Shown here: positions 29,604 to 38,496 of the stretch, one piece after another
How the letters are laid out: the number at the start of each line of letters is the position of its first letter
Numbering within the stretch: the first letter of the stretch is position 1
Source of the DNA: Burkholderiaceae bacterium
Lineage (GTDB): Bacteria; Pseudomonadota; Gammaproteobacteria; Burkholderiales; Burkholderiaceae_C
DNA length: 41,721 bases
Direction: 5' to 3'
NCBI GenBank assembly: GCA_024710165.1
Contig: JANJVG010000034.1
Coordinates: 1 to 41,721 of the forward strand
The notes under the pieces: model-generated
The model's input: only the letters and a program-made list of their open reading frames with translations
Database searches by the model: none
Told to the model about the DNA's origin: nothing
Program-made: the position numbers and the translations under genes

Positions 29604-30400
29604 TACAGTTCATCCACCATTTCTGCCACCCTGCTACGAAACAGATGCAGGCCCAACAGGCACATGGCGATGGCGCATGCGGCCAGATAGGTCAGGCTGC
29701 TCCAGCGAGGCCATTCACCCCGGACAAGCACGCCCTGGACCGCCACCATGAAATTGCCCATGGGGTTGAGAGCCATCAGTGGCCGCACCTTCTCCGGCAA
29801 GATTTCAGGAGAGTACACGATAGGGGTGAGCCAGAACCAGAAGGTGATGAAAATTCCGAAGAAATGCCCCACGTCACGGAAGAATACATTCAATACGCCC
29901 AGCACCATGCCCAAACCGGTAGAAAAGACCAATAACAAGGCCAGCAATGGAATCAAGGCAGAAAATACCAATCCAGGAAAATTTCCAGAGACAATCAAAA
30001 ATACAGAAAACAGCCCAAAAACAATCAAAAAATTCAACACGCCGTTTGCAACGACTGCCACAGGCAGACACAACCGGGGAAAATTCATCTTCTTGAGAAG
30101 ATTGGCGTTGTCCAGAAACATGTTCTGAGATCGAGTGGTTATTTCTGTGAAAAGCCCCCATGTCAGAACGCCGGCGCACAGGTAAATGCTGTAGCCAAAT
30201 GTATTTTCAACCCCCGGCAATCTGGCCCGCATCACCTGCGAAAATATGACGGTATAAACCAAGATCATGGCCAACGGGTTAATTATGTTCCATGCCGCTC
30301 CGAGCAAAGAATTACGATACTTTGTCTGGAATTCCCGCTTCACACTACCGAACACAAAACCACGGTAGTTCCAGACTGGGCGCAGGATAGCAAGCATCAT
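29603..30400 (-). CDS. wzm: O-antigen ABC transporter permease
   Basis: Inner-membrane channel half of the Wzm/Wzt exporter, 265 residues of the ABC-2 family with six hydrophobic segments. The N-terminal amphipathic stretch contains KREFQTKYRNSLLGAAWNII, characteristic of Wzm/KpsM/TagG permeases, and the helix WLTPIVYSPEILPE is the conserved loop before the last helices. ATG at 30400 overlaps the manC stop (ATGA), and the stop overlaps the wzt start. The stretch 29,870-30,380 is visibly more AT-rich than the rest of the cluster, including several A-runs, which suggests separate acquisition. Confidence 0.94.
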   Translation of the reverse strand: MMLAILRPVWNYRGFVFGSVKREFQTKYRNSLLGAAWNIINPLAMILVYTVIFSQVMRARLPGVENTFGYSIYLCAGVLTWGLFTEITTRSQNMFLDNANLLKKMNFPRLCLPVAVVANGVLNFLIVFGLFSVFLIVSGNFPGLVFSALIPLLALLLVFSTGLGMVLGVLNVFFRDVGHFFGIFITFWFWLTPIVYSPEILPEKVRPLMALNPMGNFMVAVQGVLVRGEWPRWSSLTYLAACAIAMCLLGLHLFRSRVAEMVDEL

Positions 30401-31872
30401 ACGCGCCCGTAATCATCCTGAAAGCGGATGATGTCATCTTCGCCCAAGTATTCTCCGCTTTGCACTTCAATGATTACCAGTTCGATTACACCAGGGTTTT
30501 CAAGCCGGTGCTTGTGGCCGGCAGGTATATAGGTGGATTCGTTGGTGGCAACAAAAATTTCCTTCTCGCCATTGATCACCTTGGCCACGCCTCGCACGAC
30601 GATCCAGTGCTCGCTGCGATGATGGTGCATTTGCAAACTCAACGATGCCCCGGGCTTTACTTCGATGCGTTTGATTTTGAAGCGCGGGCCAGCTTCCAGC
30701 ACGGTATATGCACCCCAGGGGCGTGCCACAGTGCGGTGAAGTTTGTAGGCGTCATGCTGCTGAATTTTCAGTTGGGCGACAACTTTTTTTACGTCCTGCG
30801 AGTTGTCGGGGTGCGCCACCAGGAGTGCATCGGGGGTGTCGATGATCATGAGATTGGCTACACCGACCGTCGCGACCAGGCGGTCTTCACTTTGCACGAA
30901 GGTGTTGTGACTGTCCACAAAAATGACTTCGCCCACTGCCCGGTTGTTGGCTTCATCGGGCGGAATCAGGTCGCTGACAGCACTCCATGAGCCGATGTCG
31001 CTCCAGCCAAAGCTCGATGGCACCACGGCCACATTTTCGGAGTGTTCCATGACAGCGTAGTCGATGGAGATATCGGGAATGCGATCAAACGGAGCCGCTG
31101 GTATTTCCAGCATGCCCGCGTTGGGTTGCTGGCTGGACCGGAGTGCTTGCCAGCAAGCTTCGGCTCCGGCGTAGACATCGGGGGCATGCCGTGCCATCTC
31201 GTCCAGTATGACACCCGCCTTGAAGCAAAACATGCCTGAGTTCCAGTAAAAATTCCCTGCCTCAACATATTCCCTTGCTTTGTCAAGCAAGGGTTTTTCA
31301 ACAAACCTTTTTGCCGTGCGACCACCACCCATTGTTTCGCCCGCTTCGATATACCCAAACCCGGTCTCAGGCCCGGTAGGCACGATACCAAATGTCACCA
31401 ATCGCCCCTGTTGCGCCAAGGAAACCGCATCGGCCACCGCGGCTGCAAAACGGGAGGGATCTTGAATGAGATGATCCGCCGGCAAAATAAGCATCAGGGC
31501 ATCACGTCCATATTTTTCGGCCAGGTGCAGCGCCGCCATGGCTATGGCAGGAGCTGTGTTGCGCCCCACAGGCTCCAACATGAAAACACCGTGCCAACGC
31601 TCGCCAAACCGGGCATTGGCCAGCTCATCTTTGCTCATGAAATAATAGTCGCGATTAGTGACGGTCAAGATTTCCTGGGGGCATGAACCTATCACACCGG
31701 CCACGGTTGCCGCACGGGCATAGGTCTTGAGCAGTAAGCTTTCACCATCTGCTAGTTTCATGAAGGGCTTGGGGTATCCCTCACGCGAAACAGGCCAAAG
31801 GCGTGTTCCAGCACCCCCCGACAAAATGACGGGGATCACCATTGGCTTGGTCAAGGTTTGAATATCTTCCAC
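30397..31872 (-). CDS. manC: Mannose-1-phosphate guanylyltransferase / mannose-6-phosphate isomerase (GTG start)
   Basis: Bifunctional enzyme of 491 residues that makes GDP-mannose from mannose-1-phosphate and GTP and can also interconvert fructose-6-P and mannose-6-P. The N-terminal nucleotidyltransferase has ILSGGAGTRLWPVSREGYPKPF and the LPADHLI motif; the FVEKP motif lies near residue 193. The C-terminal cupin isomerase domain starts near residue 370 (RPWGAYTVLEAGPRFKIKRI) with the metal-binding QMHHHRSEHW segment and YIPAGHKHRLEN. GTG at 31872 has AGG 9 nt upstream; a later ATG at 31842 lacks any ribosome site. It feeds gmd/rmd and is coupled to wzm by ATGA. Confidence 0.95.
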   Translation of the reverse strand: MEDIQTLTKPMVIPVILSGGAGTRLWPVSREGYPKPFMKLADGESLLLKTYARAATVAGVIGSCPQEILTVTNRDYYFMSKDELANARFGERWHGVFMLEPVGRNTAPAIAMAALHLAEKYGRDALMLILPADHLIQDPSRFAAAVADAVSLAQQGRLVTFGIVPTGPETGFGYIEAGETMGGGRTAKRFVEKPLLDKAREYVEAGNFYWNSGMFCFKAGVILDEMARHAPDVYAGAEACWQALRSSQQPNAGMLEIPAAPFDRIPDISIDYAVMEHSENVAVVPSSFGWSDIGSWSAVSDLIPPDEANNRAVGEVIFVDSHNTFVQSEDRLVATVGVANLMIIDTPDALLVAHPDNSQDVKKVVAQLKIQQHDAYKLHRTVARPWGAYTVLEAGPRFKIKRIEVKPGASLSLQMHHHRSEHWIVVRGVAKVINGEKEIFVATNESTYIPAGHKHRLENPGVIELVIIEVQSGEYLGEDDIIRFQDDYGRV

Positions 31873-31947
31873 AGGAGCACCTGGTTCATTTTAAATTACC
31901 ACTCGGCACGACAGTTCATCCCGGCAAAAGTGCCCTTGATGCTGCAC

Positions 31948-32493
31948 TCATTCATATAAATAGGCCATGTTCAAAAAATCTGCTGCAGCATCTTTCTCTG
32001 CCAACACTGGAGGCGCTGTCAGTGGCCAATCAATATTGATTACCGGATCATTCCAGCGAATGATGCGTTCATGCTCCGCACACCAATAATCTGTCGTCTT
32101 GTAAATAAACTCAGATATCTCACTCAGCGTGAGGAAGCCATGCGCAAAACCAGGAGGCACCCACATCAGCATTTTGTTGTCGGCACTCAGGACTTGACCC
32201 ACCCACTTGCCGAAAGTGGGTGACGATTTGCGCAGGTCCACGGCCACATCGAAGACAGCTCCCTGCACCACCCGCACCAGCTTGCCCTGTGGCTGCTGGA
32301 TCTGGTAATGCAGGCCGCGCAGTACGCCTTTGACACTGCAGCTTTGGTTGTCTTGCACGAATTGGTGGTTGGTGCCCGTGGCCTCATTGAAGTCGCGCTG
32401 GTTGAAGCTTTCGAAAAAAAAACCACGCGCATCGCTGAATACCTTGGGTTCGATCAGCATGACATCGGGAATGGACAGGCGGGTGGCTTGCAT
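31948..32493 (-). CDS. rmlC: dTDP-4-dehydrorhamnose 3,5-epimerase
   Basis: Cupin epimerase of 181 residues that converts dTDP-4-keto-6-deoxy-glucose to the L-rhamno form. I start at ATG 32493 (MQATRLSIPDVMLIEPKVFS), which fits the family; an in-frame TTG at 32502 adds three residues. Hallmarks are DARGFFFESFNQ, the catalytic histidine segment LRGLHYQIQQPQGKLVRVV, VFDVAVDLRKSSPTFGKWVG and WVPPGFAHGFLTLSE. It lies 9 bp after rmlA and 75 bp before manC. Confidence 0.95.
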   Translation of the reverse strand: MQATRLSIPDVMLIEPKVFSDARGFFFESFNQRDFNEATGTNHQFVQDNQSCSVKGVLRGLHYQIQQPQGKLVRVVQGAVFDVAVDLRKSSPTFGKWVGQVLSADNKMLMWVPPGFAHGFLTLSEISEFIYKTTDYWCAEHERIIRWNDPVINIDWPLTAPPVLAEKDAAADFLNMAYLYE

Positions 32494-32502
32494 CGCGGTC
32501 AA

Positions 32503-33411
32503 TCAATAAATTTTTGTCTGGAGCAGGCGCAGCAGGTACTGACCATAACCATTTTTGGACAATGGCTGGGCCAGGCGCTGCAGTTGCTCGTTGTCGATCC
32601 ACTGGCTGCGCCAGGCGATTTCTTCGGGGCAGGCGATCTTGAGGCCCTGGCGGTGCTCCAGCGTGGCGATGAACTGGCTGGCCTCCAACAGGCTTTCGTG
32701 CGTGCCGGTATCGAGCCAGGCGTAACCCCGGCCCATGATCTCGACGTTGAGCTGGCCCTGCTCCAGGTAGAGGCGGTTGAGGTCGGTGATTTCGAGTTCG
32801 CCGCGCGCTGATGGCTTGAGGCTTTTGGCCAGATCGACGACCTGGTGGTCGTAGAAATACAGGCCGGTGACGGCGTAGCTGCTTTTGGGCGCAGCGGGTT
32901 TTTCTTCCAGACTCAGCACTTTGCCGCTGGCGTCGAACTCGGCCACGCCGTAACGCTCGGGGTCGTGCACATGGTAGGCAAAGACACTGGCGCCCTCGGT
33001 GCGCTGGGTGGCGTTGCCCAGCAGTTCGTGGAAGTCGTGGCCATGGAAAATGTTGTCGCCCAGCACCAGCGCGCTGGGCGAATCCCCCACGAACGACTCA
33101 CCGATGATGAAGGCCTGCGCCAGACCGTCCGGGCTGGGCTGCACCGCATATTGCAGGTGGATGCCCCATTGGCTGCCGTCGCCCAGGAGCTGCTCGAAGC
33201 GTGGCGTGTCCTGGGGCGTGCTGATGACCAGGATGTCGCGGATACCCGCCAGCATGAGGGTGCTGAGCGGGTAGTAGATCATGGGTTTGTCGTACACCGG
33301 CAGCAGTTGCTTGCTGATGGCCAGCGTGGCCGGGTGCAGGCGGGTGCCGGAGCCTCCGGCGAGGATGATGCCTTTGCGGGTGGTGGCCGGGGTAGTTTGA
33401 ACAGTGTTCAT
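32503..33411 (-). CDS. rmlA: Glucose-1-phosphate thymidylyltransferase
   Basis: First enzyme of dTDP-L-rhamnose synthesis, forming dTDP-glucose from glucose-1-phosphate and dTTP. The 302-residue protein has the nucleotide-binding signature [55 protein letters not shown]-type motif [12 protein letters not shown] and [19 protein letters not shown]. Start ATG 33411. It follows vapC by 21 bp, so it is probably expressed through the toxin-antitoxin pair from the rmlB side. Confidence 0.96.
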   Translation of the reverse strand: MNTVQTTPATTRKGIILAGGSGTRLHPATLAISKQLLPVYDKPMIYYPLSTLMLAGIRDILVISTPQDTPRFEQLLGDGSQWGIHLQYAVQPSPDGLAQAFIIGESFVGDSPSALVLGDNIFHGHDFHELLGNATQRTEGASVFAYHVHDPERYGVAEFDASGKVLSLEEKPAAPKSSYAVTGLYFYDHQVVDLAKSLKPSARGELEITDLNRLYLEQGQLNVEIMGRGYAWLDTGTHESLLEASQFIATLEHRQGLKIACPEEIAWRSQWIDNEQLQRLAQPLSKNGYGQYLLRLLQTKIY

Positions 33412-33432
33412 GGTGTGACGGGTGGCCTGGAT

Positions 33433-33801
33433 TCAGTGTCGTTTTTCGGTGTGCGCCAAGCCTAATTCGGCGGCGATGGCATGCAGCCTTTTGTCCCGCG
33501 TCCAGAGCAAAGCCCCGCCCAGCCGGGCGGCTGCCAGCAGGTGTATGTCTACATAGCCTATGCCGCGCCCCATCAGTGCATGCGCATCCATAAAAAACAG
33601 CACCTCCTTGTCAGTGGCTACGGGGATCTGGGGCAGTGCCTGCAGCAGGCCCAGCACCTCAGTGCGCGCGCGCAAGTTTCCGCAGGCCAACTCTCCCACC
33701 ACGAAGGGATGCATGCCCACCTGCCCAGCCTGAAGTGCCGCAGTCAGCCCAGCTTCACCGCGATGCAAATGGTCAATCCACACGGATGTGTCCACGAGCA
33801 T
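33433..33801 (-). CDS. vapC: VapC-type PIN-domain toxin ribonuclease
   Basis: Type II toxin, a small RNase of about 122 residues. The PIN active-site acidic residues are visible: Asp in MLVDTSVWIDHLHRG, Glu in VVGELACGNL, and Asp in GIGYVDIHLLAAARLGG, plus a final LLWTRDKRLHAIAAEL. The start is taken as ATG 33801, giving a TGATG overlap with the antitoxin stop; an in-frame GTG at 33804 is adjacent. Cytoplasmic; the RNA target is not known from sequence. It is intact and would need VapB for neutralisation. Confidence 0.93.
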   Translation of the reverse strand: MLVDTSVWIDHLHRGEAGLTAALQAGQVGMHPFVVGELACGNLRARTEVLGLLQALPQIPVATDKEVLFFMDAHALMGRGIGYVDIHLLAAARLGGALLWTRDKRLHAIAAELGLAHTEKRH

Positions 33802-33998
33802 CACGCCTGGTGCTCTCTGCGGCGGGGAATGGGCTGCAATTGGGGCTCGGTACCGCCGAGGCGGGCCAGACGGCGCGCGCTCTCGCGCTCCACCAGCGCC
33901 CGAAGCGCTTCGCGAATCAACTGGGTGCGTTCGGTCACCCCGCTGATTTGCTGCGCCTGCGCGAGCAATTCATCATCAAGAGTGAGTGTGGTACGCAT
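33801..33998 (-). CDS. vapB: VapB-type antitoxin
   Basis: Antitoxin of 65 residues starting MRTTLTLDDELLAQAQQISG, the ribbon-helix-helix DNA-binding pattern of type II VapB/Arc-like antitoxins, followed by a basic C-terminal tail that would bind the toxin (ESARRLARLGGTEPQLQPIP). It has a perfect AGGAGGAG ribosome site, stronger than any rml gene nearby, fitting the need for antitoxin excess. The pair sits between rmlD and rmlA in the same direction. Confidence 0.92.
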   Translation of the reverse strand: MRTTLTLDDELLAQAQQISGVTERTQLIREALRALVERESARRLARLGGTEPQLQPIPRRREHQA

Positions 33999-34038
33999 GG
34001 GCTCCTCCTTTAGGCACCCGAGAAGGCGTCGAATGCAA

Positions 34039-34050
34039 CATCAAGTGATG
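34039..34050. promoter_or_regulatory. Short inverted repeat upstream of vapB, possible operator
   Basis: CATCA and TGATG arms separated by AG lie about 40 bp upstream of the vapB start, in the 59-bp gap after rmlD. VapB proteins usually autoregulate through such palindromes. No clear -10/-35 pair accompanies it, so this is only a candidate. Confidence 0.25.
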
Positions 34051-34057
34051 ACCGATT

Positions 34058-34951
34058 TTATGCCAATACCTCTTGAAGCATGCGCGCCACGCCGGCTTGC
34101 CAGTGCGGCAAGGTCAGGCCAAAGGTGGATTGCAGTTTGGCCGTGTTCAGGCGCGAGTTGTGCGGGCGCGTGGCGGGCGTGGGGAAGGCGCTGGTGGGCA
34201 CAGGCGCCACCTCGATCGCTTTGATTTTGATAGCTGATTGCGCTTTTGCAGCAAGGGCCAGGACCTCTTTTGCATACAAATGCCAGTTGGTCTCGCCACT
34301 GGCCACGCAGTGGAACAGGCCGCCATCTTCGGGGCGCTGCTGCAGGTGGCGGACGGCGTGGGCTGTGACGTCGGCCAGCAGGTCGGCGCCGGTGGGTGCG
34401 CCCCACTGGTCGTCGATGACGGTGAGCCGCTCGCGCTCGCTGCCTAAGCGCAGCATGGTCTTGGCGAAGTTGCCGCCGCGTGCGGCATAGACCCAGCTGC
34501 TGCGCAGGATCAGGTGCTTGCAGCCCGATTGCTGGATGTGTTGTTCGCCCTCCAGCTTGGTGGCGCCATACACCGACAGCGGTGCGGGCGTGTCGGTCTC
34601 CATCCAGGGCCGGGTGCCGCTGCCATCAAAAACATAGTCGGTGCTGTAGTGCACCAGCCAGGCGCCCAGGCGGGCGGCTTCTTCGGCCAGCACACCGGGG
34701 GTGGTGGCGTTGAGCAGGCGCGCGAATTCGGGTTCGCTCTCGGCCTTGTCCACAGCGGTGTGGGCGGCGGCGTTGACGATGATGTCGGGGCGAAGCTGGC
34801 GCACGGTGTCGCGGATGCCTTCGGGCTGGCTGAAATCGCCACAATGCTCCTGGCTATCGAAGTCCAGCGCCGTGACTTGGCCCAGCACGGCGAGGCTGCG
34901 CTGCAGTTCCCAGCCGACCTGGCCGCCCTTGCCCAGCAGCAGGATGTTCAT
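34058..34951 (-). CDS. rmlD: dTDP-4-dehydrorhamnose reductase
   Basis: Last step of dTDP-L-rhamnose formation, an NAD(P)H-dependent reductase of 297 residues. Start ATG 34951 ([20 protein letters not shown]) overlaps the rmlB stop (ATGA); earlier in-frame codons lie inside rmlB. Motifs are the GKGGQVG Rossmann loop, [33 protein letters not shown], the catalytic YGATK, and [15 protein letters not shown] near the C-terminus. The DNA at about 34,220-34,265 ([13 protein letters not shown]) resembles a dispersed Comamonadaceae repeat, although the protein length is normal. Confidence 0.95.
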   Translation of the reverse strand: MNILLLGKGGQVGWELQRSLAVLGQVTALDFDSQEHCGDFSQPEGIRDTVRQLRPDIIVNAAAHTAVDKAESEPEFARLLNATTPGVLAEEAARLGAWLVHYSTDYVFDGSGTRPWMETDTPAPLSVYGATKLEGEQHIQQSGCKHLILRSSWVYAARGGNFAKTMLRLGSERERLTVIDDQWGAPTGADLLADVTAHAVRHLQQRPEDGGLFHCVASGETNWHLYAKEVLALAAKAQSAIKIKAIEVAPVPTSAFPTPATRPHNSRLNTAKLQSTFGLTLPHWQAGVARMLQEVLA

Positions 34952-36021
34952 GCGGCCACCCCGGTGGGTGCGTACTGGGTCTGCACCCAGTCGCGGTAGG
35001 CGCCGGTCTGCACGCCCGCCACCCATTCCGGGTTGTCCAGGTACCACTGCACGGTTTTGCGGATGCCGGTCTCAAACGTTTCGGCGGGGCGCCAAGCGAG
35101 TTCGCGCTCGATCTTGCGGGCGTCAATGGCGTAGCGCCGGTCGTGGCCGGGGCGGTCTTTGACGTAGGTGATCTGGCTGCGGTAGCTCTGGCCGTCGGCG
35201 CGCGGGCGCAGTTCGTCCAGCAGGGCGCAGACCGTGTTCACGATGTCGATGTTGGGTTTTTCGTTCCAGCCGCCGACGTTGTAGGTCTCGCCCACTTGCC
35301 CCGCCTCCAGCACGCGGCGGATGGCGCTGCAGTGGTCCTTGACGTAGAGCCAGTCGCGGATCTGCATGCCGTCGCCATACACCGGCAGGGGTTTGCCGGC
35401 CAGCGCGTTGACGATCATCAGCGGGATGAGCTTTTCCGGGAAGTGGTACGGCCCGTAGTTGTTGCTGCAGTTGGTCGTGAGGACCGGCATGCCATAGGTG
35501 TGGTGCCAGGCGCGCACGAGGTGGTCGCTGGCGGCTTTGCTGGCGCTGTAGGGGCTGTTGGGCTCGCAGTTGTGCGTTTCGGTGAACGCGGGCGCATCGA
35601 GTGCCAGGGTGCCGTACACCTCGTCGGTGCTCACGTGCAGGAAGCGAAATGCTTCTTTTTTTGTAGCATCCAGCGCTTGCCAGTAGTGCCTTGCGGCCTC
35701 CAAAAGCCTGAAAGTGCCGACCACGTTGGTCTGGATGAAGTCCTCGGGGCCGTGGATGGAGCGGTCCACATGCGACTCGGCTGCAAAATTGACGATGGCA
35801 CGCGGCCGGTGCTCGGCCAGCAAGCGCCCGACCAACGCGCTGTCACCAATATCGCCCTGCACGAAGACATGGCGCGCGTCGCCTTGCACGCTGGCCAGGT
35901 TGTGCAGGTTGCCTGCGTAGGTCAACTTGTCGAGGTTGAGCACGGGCTCGCTGGAGCCGCCCAGCCAGTCGAGAACGAAATTGGCGCCGATGAAGCCGGC
36001 GCCGCCGGTGACGAGGATCAT
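34948..36021 (-). CDS. rmlB: dTDP-glucose 4,6-dehydratase
   Basis: Second step of dTDP-L-rhamnose synthesis, 357 residues. Hallmarks are the N-terminal [49 protein letters not shown] with the catalytic Asp-Glu pair, the YSASK motif, [20 protein letters not shown] and the [15 protein letters not shown] segment. The start ATG 36021 has GGAGG about 10 nt upstream. It is the first gene of the leftward polysaccharide transcript. Confidence 0.97.
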   Translation of the reverse strand: MILVTGGAGFIGANFVLDWLGGSSEPVLNLDKLTYAGNLHNLASVQGDARHVFVQGDIGDSALVGRLLAEHRPRAIVNFAAESHVDRSIHGPEDFIQTNVVGTFRLLEAARHYWQALDATKKEAFRFLHVSTDEVYGTLALDAPAFTETHNCEPNSPYSASKAASDHLVRAWHHTYGMPVLTTNCSNNYGPYHFPEKLIPLMIVNALAGKPLPVYGDGMQIRDWLYVKDHCSAIRRVLEAGQVGETYNVGGWNEKPNIDIVNTVCALLDELRPRADGQSYRSQITYVKDRPGHDRRYAIDARKIERELAWRPAETFETGIRKTVQWYLDNPEWVAGVQTGAYRDWVQTQYAPTGVAA

Positions 36022-36060
36022 GGTGAGGACCCTCCGAAGGGCCTATGGGCAAAGCGTTGA

Positions 36061-36091
36061 ATTATCCCACTGCCCCCGGACCCGTCCGTAA
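36061..36091 (-). promoter_or_regulatory. Possible promoter of the rmlB-led operon
   Basis: In the 102-bp gap between the acyl reductase stop and rmlB the minus strand has GATAAT (36066-36061) with a weak upstream TTACGG (36091-36086), 19 bases apart. The -10 box is good and the -35 poor. A start near 36054 would leave a leader of about 33 nt. Confidence 0.35.
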
Positions 36092-36123
36092 CCATTCGCA
36101 GGCCTGCCAGGCAGACCCGGCGT

Positions 36124-38109
36124 TCAGAAATGAATGCCCCGCATCATCTGCTGCAGCGCAATCGCCTCGGCCGACAGCTGCGGCTTGCCGCTCTTGTCGC
36201 CCTTGGCAGCCGTTGAGTCGGGGAACATGCGGAAACTGGTGTTCATGGCGATCTGTGCCACGCGCGGCACCAGGGCGTGCAACACCTGCCCCACGGTGCC
36301 CAGGCGCGTGGCGATGCGCACGGGCTTGAAGATGCAGGCCTGCGCGATCATGTCGGCGGCCTCTTCGGGGCTGAGTGTGGGCACGTTGTTGTAGATCTGG
36401 GTGGGCGCGATCATGGGCGTGCGCACCAGCGGCATGTTGATGGTAGTGAAGGTGATCCCCTGGTCGGCAAATTCGCTCGATGCGCAGCGCGTCCATGCAT
36501 CCAGTGCCGCCTTGCTGGCCACGTAGGCCGAGAAGCGCGGGGCATTGGTCAGCACGCCGATGGAACTGATGTTGACCACATGGCCCTTGCGCTTTTCCAC
36601 CATGCCGGGCAAAAAGCCCATGGTGACCCGCAAGCAGCCAAAGTAGTTGAGCTGCATGGTGCGCTCGTAGTCGTGGAAACGGTCGTAGCTCGACTCGATG
36701 GCGCGGCGGATGGAGCGGCCCGCGTTGTTGATGAGGAAGTCCACCCCGCCGTGGTCTGCGATGAGCTGCTGCACGAAGCGGTCGCAGTCCTGCATGTCGG
36801 CGATGTCCGTCGCGTAGGCGATGAACTCGTAGCCCTTGTCCCTGGCTTCCTGGCAGGCGGCATCGAGCTTGTCCTGGTCGCGCCCGCAGATGATGGTGGT
36901 GGCCCCCGCCTCGGCGAACTTGTGCGCCGCCGCCAGGCCGATGCCCGAGGAGCCGCCGGTCACCAGCACCACCTTGCCCGCCACCGTACCCTTGAGGGTG
37001 CGGTCGATGAACAGCTCGGGGTCGAGGTGTCGCTCCCAGTAGTCCCAGAGGCGCCAGGCGTAGTCCTTGAGGTTGGGGCACTGCACGCCCGAGCCCTTGA
37101 GCGCCGCCAGCGTCTCGCGGCAATCGAAGCGCGTGGGGTAGTTCACGAAGGTGAGCATGTCTTCGGGCAGGCCCAGGTCTTTGAGGACGGCGTTGCGCAC
37201 GCGGCGCACGGGGGCGATGGCCATGAGGCTTTTTTTGATGCCCTTGGGGATGAAGCCCAGCAGCGCTGCGTTGACGAACAGGTTCATGCGCGGTGCGTGG
37301 GCGGCGCGCGAGAAGATGTCGAGCACGTCGCCCACGCGGTAACCCACGGGGTCGACCAGGTGGAAGCATTTTTTGCCGATGGAGGGCTGGTGGCTGATGA
37401 CGTGGATGGCGTTGACGACGAAATCGACCGGTACGATGTTGACGCGCCCGCCCTCCAGGCCGACGGCGGGCATCCAGGGTGGCAGCAGCTGGCGCATGCG
37501 CTGGATGAGTTTGAAGAAGTAGTAGGGGCCGTCGATCTTGTCCATTTCGCCGGTAGTGCTGTCGCCCACCACCATGGCGGGGCGGTAGACCGTCCAGGGC
37601 ATTTTGCAGTCGTGGCGGACGATTTTTTCGCTCTCGTGCTTGGTGAGGAAGTAGGGGTGGTCGAGCCCTTCAGCCTCTTCAAACATGTCTTCGCGGAACA
37701 CGCCTTCGTAGAGGCCTGCAGCGGCAATGGATGAGACGTGGTGGAAGTGGCCGGCGTCGATGGCCTTGGCGAATTCGACGGTGTTGCGCGTGCCTTCGAT
37801 GTTGACGGCGACCTGGCTTTCGGTGTCGGCCGAGAGGTCGTAGACGGCGGCCAGGTGGTGAAAGTGGTCGATGTGGCCTTTGAGTTTTTTGATGTCGTCG
37901 GCCGATATGCCGAGTTTGCGGCTGGTGAGGTCGCCATAGACGGGCACGGCACGGGCGGCGCTCACGCCCCAGTAGCGGCGCAGTTCGGCCACTTTGGCTG
38001 CGCTTTCCTGGCGCAGCAGGAAGTGCACCACGCTGCCTTTGCGCTCCAGGAGTTTTTTGACCAGACGCTTGCCGATGAAGCCGGTGGCTCCCGTCACGAA
38101 ATACTGCAT
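36124..38109 (-). CDS. Fatty acyl-CoA reductase, alcohol-forming, two-domain (Maqu_2507-like)
   Basis: A 661-residue enzyme expected to reduce fatty acyl-CoA (and aldehyde) to fatty alcohol with NADPH. Start ATG 38109 has CAGGAGTG 7 nt upstream. The N-terminal extended SDR domain has FVTGATGFIGKRLVKKLLER, HHVSSIAAAGLYEGVFREDM and YFLTKHESEKIVR. The C-terminal classical SDR domain begins near residue 370 (GKVVLVTGGSSGIGLAAAHK) with NNAGRSIRRAI, NISSIGVLTNAPRFSAYVAS and TINMPLVRTPMIAPTQIYNN. From memory, length, domain order and many motifs match the Marinobacter Maqu_2507 reductase closely. It is divergent from a phasin gene, which hints at a link to storage lipid granules. A general SDR role in lipid modification is the alternative. 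Confidence 0.88.
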   Translation of the reverse strand: MQYFVTGATGFIGKRLVKKLLERKGSVVHFLLRQESAAKVAELRRYWGVSAARAVPVYGDLTSRKLGISADDIKKLKGHIDHFHHLAAVYDLSADTESQVAVNIEGTRNTVEFAKAIDAGHFHHVSSIAAAGLYEGVFREDMFEEAEGLDHPYFLTKHESEKIVRHDCKMPWTVYRPAMVVGDSTTGEMDKIDGPYYFFKLIQRMRQLLPPWMPAVGLEGGRVNIVPVDFVVNAIHVISHQPSIGKKCFHLVDPVGYRVGDVLDIFSRAAHAPRMNLFVNAALLGFIPKGIKKSLMAIAPVRRVRNAVLKDLGLPEDMLTFVNYPTRFDCRETLAALKGSGVQCPNLKDYAWRLWDYWERHLDPELFIDRTLKGTVAGKVVLVTGGSSGIGLAAAHKFAEAGATTIICGRDQDKLDAACQEARDKGYEFIAYATDIADMQDCDRFVQQLIADHGGVDFLINNAGRSIRRAIESSYDRFHDYERTMQLNYFGCLRVTMGFLPGMVEKRKGHVVNISSIGVLTNAPRFSAYVASKAALDAWTRCASSEFADQGITFTTINMPLVRTPMIAPTQIYNNVPTLSPEEAADMIAQACIFKPVRIATRLGTVGQVLHALVPRVAQIAMNTSFRMFPDSTAAKGDKSGKPQLSAEAIALQQMMRGIHF

Positions 38110-38207
38110 AGTGAACACTCCTGTTGATTTCACGTTCTATTCTTGCCTAAGCGCAGGGGCTCGGGTTTCAGCAAAAACCCGCGGCGGTGTCTTTGACTCG
38201 CTCGACC

Positions 38208-38372
38208 AGGAGCCTGTCGGACTTGGAGCGCCGAAAGCGAGAATCGGCCCCAGCGAGGACAGTTTTTGCCGGATTTGCGGACCCATGGCCCGGCTATGGG
38301 GCAAGAAGACGGTAAAAAATGGACCGCTGCGGTCGATTTGCAGCCGGCGATTTCCAAGTCCGACAGGCTCCT
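38208..38372. mobile_element. 165-bp MITE-like element with perfect 20-bp terminal inverted repeats
   Basis: The 20-bp sequence at 38208-38227 is the exact reverse complement of 38353-38372. The inverted repeat continues imperfectly for about 20 more bases inward. No ORF of note lies inside and no clear target-site duplication is visible. It occupies the divergent promoter region between the acyl reductase and phasin genes. The ends look like transposase recognition sites, so it is probably mobilised by an IS elsewhere. Confidence 0.75.
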
Positions 38373-38377
38373 AGATG

Positions 38378-38404
38378 GCACGCTCTACGTTTTTAGGAGC
38401 GTGC
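38378..38404. repeat. Inverted repeat upstream of phasin gene
   Basis: GCACGCTC (38378-38385) and GAGCGTGC (38397-38404) form a perfect 8-bp stem around an 11-base spacer, starting 5 bp beyond the MITE end and about 92 bp upstream of the phasin start. It could be a regulator binding site or a weak hairpin; no T-run follows. Confidence 0.45.
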
Positions 38405-38496
38405 GCCTACACGGCGGGGAGCGCACGGCGTAAAGTGGCCGACATGCCACACGCCATTTGTTGCGGCACCCACATCAACCCTGTACCGGAGGCCCT

